Positions 58,416-64,000 of a stretch of DNA of 64,000 nucleotides are shown here, in pieces. The translations under genes and the position numbers were made by a program. Position 1 is the first letter of the stretch. Every line of letters begins with the position of its first letter. Location of the stretch: positions 5,656,001 through 5,720,000 of the forward strand of contig OY829540.1 of NCBI GenBank assembly GCA_963691705.1, written 5' to 3'. A model generated the notes under the pieces. It made no database searches. It worked only from the letters and a program-made list of their open reading frames with translations, and had not been told where the DNA came from. This stretch comes from Viola odorata. Lineage: Eukaryota > Streptophyta > Magnoliopsida > Malpighiales > Violaceae.

Positions 58416-59472
58416 TTTGGTATATAGTAAAATGTGAGAATTCAGTTCGTTTAGAATTGAGTTTGAAGTAAATCATGTGTGTGTTATGAAAGTCTGGTTG
58501 GGGAGGATGAAAGTTTTGGTTCTCGAGTTAGATTTGCGAAAAGTGAATAATCAGTAGAAGAAGCTCGTGAAAATGTCGCAGCCATCAGACATATTAAGGC
58601 AGGTTTTCATTGGTTATTTATATCAATTAATTTCTGTAACGGGTTAAATGAACTCTAGTGAATCAAATGAATTGAGCTCTCGTTTGATTTTATACCAAGC
58701 AGGCTGGAATGGCTCAGGCTCACTTGAATTGGGTTTTGTGGACTCGAATGTTAAAAAAAATGGGCCATTTCCAAAGCCCATGAACGTGTTCGAAAGGTAG
58801 GTGGAGAGAGAGAGAGAAATAAAGAATGGCGAGGAAAAAACAAACCACCAAAACCAAAAAAGATCACTGCTTACGTTTCATCCCATCATCATGCCTGACA
58901 GTCATCATTCCACCCAACGTAACGGATGGCGTGGCAGAAACAAAGCCAATGGATGGCGAAGACATCTCACGTGGGCCACGTAAAGGTCAAGGTGAGCCCC
59001 ACATGAGAAAAAAAGCAATCTGAATTCTGAACCGTCCGGCCACTTGTCCCCTCCATCACCGGCAGTGAGCCTTCCCTTTCTCAAACTAAGCGCCGTTTGA
59101 TTCTGAAATGAACGCGTCAATCAACGTCAACAGGAATGGCCACGTGTCTGTGTTATTTCAAGAAAGGGCTTGTTTTTCCCCATTTATCGAGTAGCAACCA
59201 AGTTACCTTAAGATCATGACCATTGAGCATTGCCATGTGTACCTGTGTCTGCAGCTGACTTGGTCCTCTCTCCTCTCTCTTTTTTTTTCATTCAAAATTT
59301 CTACTAGTTATATTTTCAAAATTAGAGAAATTTGAAACTCCTGTGTCATTAAGCTATTAAAATAGCATCAAGACAATAGGCTTTGAATAGTTACTAATGA
59401 GGGGGTGAAGCGTATTATTCTAGCGTCATTTTATCTTTTTTTCTAAGTGTATCAATTTTACCTTATTATATA
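58416..59472. other. Intergenic, no gene seen
   Basis: Small ORFs near 58801-59023 overlap in several frames and lack recognisable motifs. A G-box-like GCCACGTGT lies near 59138. Confidence 0.45.
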
Positions 59473-59525
59473 CTCCCTCCGTCCCCTAAAGCTTGACGCT
59501 TTAGCCATTTTCACTTTTACCAAAT
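59473..59525. mobile_element. Stowaway/mariner-type terminus, one end only
   Basis: TACTCCCTCCGTCCCC with the following AAGCTTGACGCTTTAGCCA looks like a Tc1/mariner-Stowaway left end. No matching right end was found in the remaining window. The ORF at 59659 lies just inside, so this could be the edge of a larger element. Confidence 0.4.
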
Positions 59526-59658
59526 TATATGACGTTTTCGGATTCCGATCATCTTTCTCCCCAAATTTCCCTTCTTTACCCTTGGCACTGTAGATGCGCG
59601 CGAGCGCCATCTCCCTCTGATCTCTCTCTCTCGTTTCACTCTTTTCATTCGAATTTTA

Positions 59659-60348
59659 ATGGGAAAATTGGGAGGCAAATTGAAATTTCAATTGGGTGGG
59701 AAATGGAAAATTTGGTTGTCAATCACTGTCTATTCAATTTCTTTCTTCATTACACCACCTTCAGTTTCCAAGAAACTCAGAATCTTTCTCGATTTTTTGA
59801 GGTCCGTCGTGGAAATCAACGAGTATTTGGAAGATTCAATGGTGGAAGTTGATGGGTCCATGAGCATGGTGGTTCCAGAATCCATTGTCGGCCGGGGAGA
59901 GGCCGTATATGCGGTTGTTGAGGCGTCCAGCGGTGTGATGGGTTCAATAGTGGAGGATTCCGTGAATGAGACGCATTCAATCGTTGAGGAATATGGCGAG
60001 GAGAGTCAGGCAACCGTCGACCCAATGATGATGACCAAGGACGCTTCCGTTGAGCAAACCTATCCAATCGTGGAGGATTCCGGCGACGATACAGACGATA
60101 CTGCCGAGCCAATCGTGAACTCTAGGCGTTTCAAGGTCAGGCCAGGTAAAGCACCTCCGAGAGTGATTCACCCTTTTGACTTGAACGAACAATCAGTTGA
60201 GCAGAAAATGATGGCCGCGAAGTACGAAGTTGCAAGAGATTTTGACCTCAACAAGCTCCCAATGTCAGGTATGTTTGAGTTGACAGACCCAACCTGGGAA
60301 CCAGATCTCACATTAATGTTGCGTATTTTACTCCCGGAATATTATTGA
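59659..60348 (+). CDS. Uncharacterised acidic protein with two DLN motifs
   Basis: An intact 229-residue ORF. The N-terminus is basic with a hydrophobic stretch (IWLSITVYSISFFIT, residues about 18-32). The middle is acidic with recurring IVEDS/IVEE phrases. Near the C-terminus are HPFDLNEQS and DFDLNKLP; the second fits the DLNxxP form of the EAR repression motif. DLN-type motifs also occur in the N-terminal part of some plant mariner-like transposases, and a Stowaway-type terminus lies 186 bp upstream. I do not recognise the family and no DNA-binding or catalytic domain is visible. Expression from the host genome or from a transposon is equally open. The start ATG 59659 follows a CT-rich leader. 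Confidence 0.45.
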   Translation: MGKLGGKLKFQLGGKWKIWLSITVYSISFFITPPSVSKKLRIFLDFLRSVVEINEYLEDSMVEVDGSMSMVVPESIVGRGEAVYAVVEASSGVMGSIVEDSVNETHSIVEEYGEESQATVDPMMMTKDASVEQTYPIVEDSGDDTDDTAEPIVNSRRFKVRPGKAPPRVIHPFDLNEQSVEQKMMAAKYEVARDFDLNKLPMSGMFELTDPTWEPDLTLMLRILLPEYY

Positions 60349-60659
60349 TGTGAATTAATTCCGTATTAGTCGAATTTTTGGTGTGGATGTTAATGGGGTG
60401 CAATGATCATGAACACTGCTGGGTTTTTTTTTGTATTTGGCCACAGATTCTATGTTGAAATCAAGTATGTTGTGGTCATATTTTGGCTATTGTATAAAGG
60501 GTTAACTTTTTGTACTTGTAATTAAACGCATTGAGGCAATGTGAATGTAAATGGTTTCTTATTTACCTTAATCAACCAACTCTGTTTCAAATTGTTGTTG
60601 TGGTTAATGGTAGTTCTTATTGGAAATTTGTACGCCGGATGAAATCTGTTTTGTTGATT

Positions 60660-61410
60660 GATCTGCAATGAATGGAGCTCTTGGAATTTTTTGGGTGGTT
60701 AATGTTTGATCTGCAATGTAATGAACAATTTGCCCTCCATTTTGCTGTTTCATATGCCAAGTTATGGAGCACTTGCAATGCTGCCATTAATTGCAAATTA
60801 CATGATGCATGAGCTCTTGCACTTTTTTGGGTGGTTAATGTTAGCTTCTCTTGCCAATTTCCCTGCAATTTCACCTCCATCTTGCCGAAATATGACTGGC
60901 AATGTAAGGAACAATTTGCCCTCTGTTTTGTTGTTTCATCTGGCAGTGAATTAAACACTTGCAATTCTTTGATTAATGTCCATGATTCTTGTTGATTATA
61001 CATGATGCATCAGCTCTAGCACCTTCTTTGGTGGGCAATGTTAGCTTATGTTGCCAATTTTTCTGGATTTATTTTGCAAGCATGTCGGAATATGACTGGA
61101 AATTGTTTGAACAATTGCACCTCTGTTTTGTTCTTTCATCTGCCAGTGAATCAAGCACTTGGAATTCTTTGTTTCATGTCCATGATTATTGTTGATTACA
61201 TGATGCATCAGCTCTTGCACCTTTTAGGGTGGTCAATGTTAGCTTCTGTTGCCAAATTTTATGGATTTCTTTTGCAAGCTTGCCGGAATTTGACTGGATT
61301 TAGTTTGAACAATGTGCCCTCTGTTTTGTTGTTTCATCTGCCAGTGAATAAAACACTTGCAATTCTTTGTTTCAAACTCAAATTATTCTTCTATTGGAAA
61401 TCATGATGCA
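60660..61410. repeat. ~200 bp tandem repeat array, three to four units
   Basis: CATGATGCATCAGCTCTTGC-type starts occur at 60801, 61001, 61199 and (partial) 61402, with a shortened, diverged unit from about 60660. Units share GGTGGTTAATGTTAGCTTCT, CAATTTGCCCTCTGTTTTG and TGCCAGTGAAT. Units differ clearly, so the array is old. ORFs across it are repeat artefacts. Confidence 0.85.
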
Positions 61411-61655
61411 TAAACTACTTCCATTTCTTGTGTGATTAATGTTGGTTTGTGTTGATAAACTTAAACTGAAACTTATACTGCTTCATGGTTATTTGCCGAA
61501 AATTTTCTTAATATGTTATGCAAAACAGATAATGAAAACATGCACAAAACTTCAACTGTTGATACAAACACACATTTTATTCTTAGCACACATCACAATA
61601 CATTGTCATGGTGAGATTAGGGAAATGAAAAAACATACATGCATATTTCAGTAAA

Positions 61656-62030
61656 CTAATCATCTGCAGGAGTAGTTGGAATGCTTGGTATGGCATTTGC
61701 AAATCCGTTTACTTCATGTGTAGCAGCGGCAACACTACTTAGTGCCAAATTAACCACATCTCTCACTTGCTCTATATGAGCAATTGCGAGATCCAGATGT
61801 GAGATGGCTTTACTGTAGGCTGCAAGAGTGGCCAGGGCAAATCCCTCATGCACATCATCCTCCATCACGTCGTCCATCAGCTGCGTCAAAGTCTCCAGCC
61901 TCTCATTCATGTCATCGAGGTCTTCATTGCTCTGGACAACCCTCTGCTCCAGCTGGACTCTGTGGTCATTGAGGTGAGTGGAGATCCTTGCAGCAAACGT
62001 GTGGAGAGCTGCCTTGTCGTTCACATCCAT
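61656..62030 (-). CDS. Uncharacterised small helical protein
   Basis: From ATG 62030 the minus strand encodes 124 residues, largely helical and acidic (ISTHLNDHRVQLEQRVVQ, DDMNERLETLTQLMDDVM, SHLDLAIAHIEQVRDVV), ending PSIPTTPADD. Heptad-like leucines suggest coiled coil. A good acceptor (TGTGCAG) lies ten bases upstream of the ATG, so a 5' exon within the repeat array to the right is possible. I do not recognise the family. It lies between two tandem-repeat arrays. Confidence 0.4.
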   Translation of the reverse strand: MDVNDKAALHTFAARISTHLNDHRVQLEQRVVQSNEDLDDMNERLETLTQLMDDVMEDDVHEGFALATLAAYSKAISHLDLAIAHIEQVRDVVNLALSSVAAATHEVNGFANAIPSIPTTPADD

Positions 62031-62601
62031 CGTTGAAAACCTGCACACAATAAGAATGTTCTATATGAGTTTTGTGGGTAAGAAGATGATGCTTTGGTGG
62101 CTGTTGAGGGATGGAAATTAGGGTATTTATAGAATGGAATTAGGGTTAGGTGATGGTGTAATAATGGAAAGGGAGGCACCGGTTAAGTGTTGAAACGGAG
62201 TCATTGTTGGGAATGTAAAAGGCTGACTTGGTGTGTGGCATTTGCTAAACTAATTAATTGGAAGAGTGTTGCAGTTAAAAACCAAATGAAACACCTTAAT
62301 TCACGCATGCAAAGCTATCCAATAAGTATCGTATTCCTATCAAGCGTCTTGTAAATGGAACATGCATATATTCAATGCTTTAAGCGTAACAAGGTAGCGG
62401 ATGTGTTCTACAACAGATTACAACCACTGCCACACCTAAACCTATGCATCAATATCAACTATATACACACAACTACGACACCTAAACCTATTCGTCAAGA
62501 TCAACCAAAAAATCCAACGTTTTCCTGGAGTGGAAATCAAGAACCTGCAGTCTCCTGCAAGCCAAAACAAACAGACATGTTACTACACATCAAGCAATAG
62601 A

Positions 62602-63835
62602 AATTTGTTGAAACACATAAGCATGCAAAACTAAGGTAGTCTCACCATTGTTAGAAGCCCTACGTCAACTGTCTAATTACTAAAGGAACCGCCTAAAAGT
62701 AGATAACATACGACTAATACTAGATGGCCTTTGCTACAAAAAAATCCATCAATTTCCTGTAATGAAGAAATATAACTCACTGTCACAACACATCAACCAA
62801 TTCAAAATTTGCTTCACAGAAATAAGCATGATAAGTAGAGGTAGTCTCACCCTTTTTAAAATCCATACGTCAACTGTCAAATTCCTAAAGGAACCCCCTA
62901 AAATTAGATAACATAGTACTAATTCCAGCTGGCCCTCATAACCAAAAAAGTCCAACTATTTCCATCAAACTTAAACCAAAAATTCCAACTATTTCCTGCA
63001 ATACAAGAACATCATTAGCAGTCATTAGATTTCAATCAAAACTGAATTTGTTGAAACACATAAGCAGGGAACGTAGAGGTAGTCTCATACCATCTGTTGC
63101 ACGCCTAAGGCAACTATATAATTACCATAGGATGCATAGTAGATTACATGGTAATACTACTTGGCCCCTGTATCCCAAAAAATTCCAACTATTTCATGCA
63201 ATTTACACCCAAAATTCACAGTATTTCTTGCAATACAAGAACAGAAATAAATGTCAATATATTTCTACCAAAACTGAATTTGTTGAAACACATAAGCAGG
63301 GAACGTAGAGGTAGTCTCATACCATCTGTTGCATGCCTAAGGCAACTATATAATTACCATAGGATGCATAGTAGATTACATGGTAATACTACTTGGCCCC
63401 TGTATCCCAAAAAAATCCAACTATTTCATGCAATTTACACCAAAAAGTCCAACTATTTCATGCAATTTACACCCAAAATTCCAAGTATTTCCTGCAATAC
63501 AAGAACAGAAATAAATGTCAATATATTTCTACCAAAACTGAATTTGTTGAAACACATAAGCAGGGAACGTAGAGGTAGTCTCATACCATCTGTTGCACGC
63601 CTAAGGCAACTATATAATTACTAAAGGATGCGCACAGTAGATTACATGGTAATACTACTTGGCCCTTGTATCCCAAAATATTCCAACTATTTCATGCAAT
63701 TTAAACCAAAAATTCCAACTATTTCCTGCAATAGAAGAACAGAAAGAAATGTCAATATATTTCTATCAAAACTGAATTTGTTGAAACACATAAGCAGGGA
63801 ACTTAGAGGTGGTCTCATACCATCTGTTGCCTGCA
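62602..63835. repeat. ~235 bp tandem repeat array, about six units
   Basis: The landmark AATTTGTTGAAACACATAAG recurs at about 62602, 62806 (diverged), 63045, 63278, 63541 and 63775, giving spacings of 204, 239, 233, 263 and 234 bp. The last four units are similar (GGGAACGTAGAGGTAGTCTC, TACTACTTGGCCCC, CAACTATTTC.TGCAAT); the first two are diverged. Spacing differences come from an extra or missing AACTATTTCATGCAATTTAC block. Confidence 0.88.
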
Positions 63836-64000
63836 ATACAAATAACAGGAATCAATGTCAATGTTCCTCAAGCAATAAATTGTATTTATTCAACAAAAAG
63901 AAACCATGTCTTACAATGTTAATATGGAATATGAGCAGCAGCAGTTGCAAGGATGATTGGATCGCATGCCAATGAGGAGGGAAGCAAACCAAGCGTAGCT

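Noticed and set aside
58801..59120. Small basic ORFs after an AGCCCA-containing stretch
   Set aside because: Several overlapping frames, no conserved motif, no splice continuation found.
62602..63835. CRISPR-like array
   Set aside because: Units are long (over 200 bp), directly adjacent, and in a plant nuclear context; an ordinary tandem repeat.

Overview
This is nuclear DNA from a flowering plant, almost certainly a eudicot. It has AT-rich intergenic DNA, GT-AG introns that rebuild long conserved proteins, plant-type genes (Dof factor, TIC32-like reductase, BTB protein of the At3g05675 type) and a dense load of plant transposons (Copia, Mutator-like, LINE, Stowaway, hAT-like). Nothing in the sequence fixes the species.

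Layout. 2.3-4.5 kb: eight-exon TIC32-like short-chain dehydrogenase (+). 6.7-10.8 kb: twelve-exon mitochondrial Rsm22/METTL17 homologue (+). 11.7-15.8 kb: seven-exon WDR44-like WD40 protein (-) with a 5'-UTR intron. 16-18.3 kb: MITEs and an hAT-like end. 18.3-25.4 kb: a LINE remnant split by a complete ~6.3 kb Mutator-like element with ~160 bp terminal inverted repeats and an 8-9 bp target duplication. 25.4-29.8 kb: intergenic DNA with Stowaway MITEs, a microsatellite and LTR debris. 29.8-42.4 kb: one Copia retrotransposon (209 bp LTRs, AGTTA target duplication) in which a 995 bp protease-integrase segment is present nine times in tandem. 46.2-47.7 kb: Dof factor of the vascular Dof4.6/Dof1.8 type (+). 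50.7-52.9 kb: ORMDL sphingolipid regulator (-). 53.9-54.7 kb: intronless TFIIS-like protein without zinc ribbon (+). 55.1-57.2 kb: BTB/POZ protein (-). 57.9-58.4 kb: diverged duplicate of ORMDL intron 1. 59.6-64 kb: two orphan ORFs among two tandem-repeat arrays.

The ordinary genes are independent housekeeping or regulatory genes and show no functional cluster. The most unusual structure is the nine-unit array inside the Copia element. Its units look almost identical, are joined at a 7 bp microhomology and all carry the same stop codon, which looks like the birth of a satellite from retrotransposon DNA (an assembly error must be excluded). Second is the Mutator-like element, where a decayed transposase gene and an intact GRF-zinc-finger/membrane-protein ORF are convergent, each reading inward from one terminal repeat. 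Removing the element plus one target-duplication copy restores the reading frame of the LINE RNase H domain.
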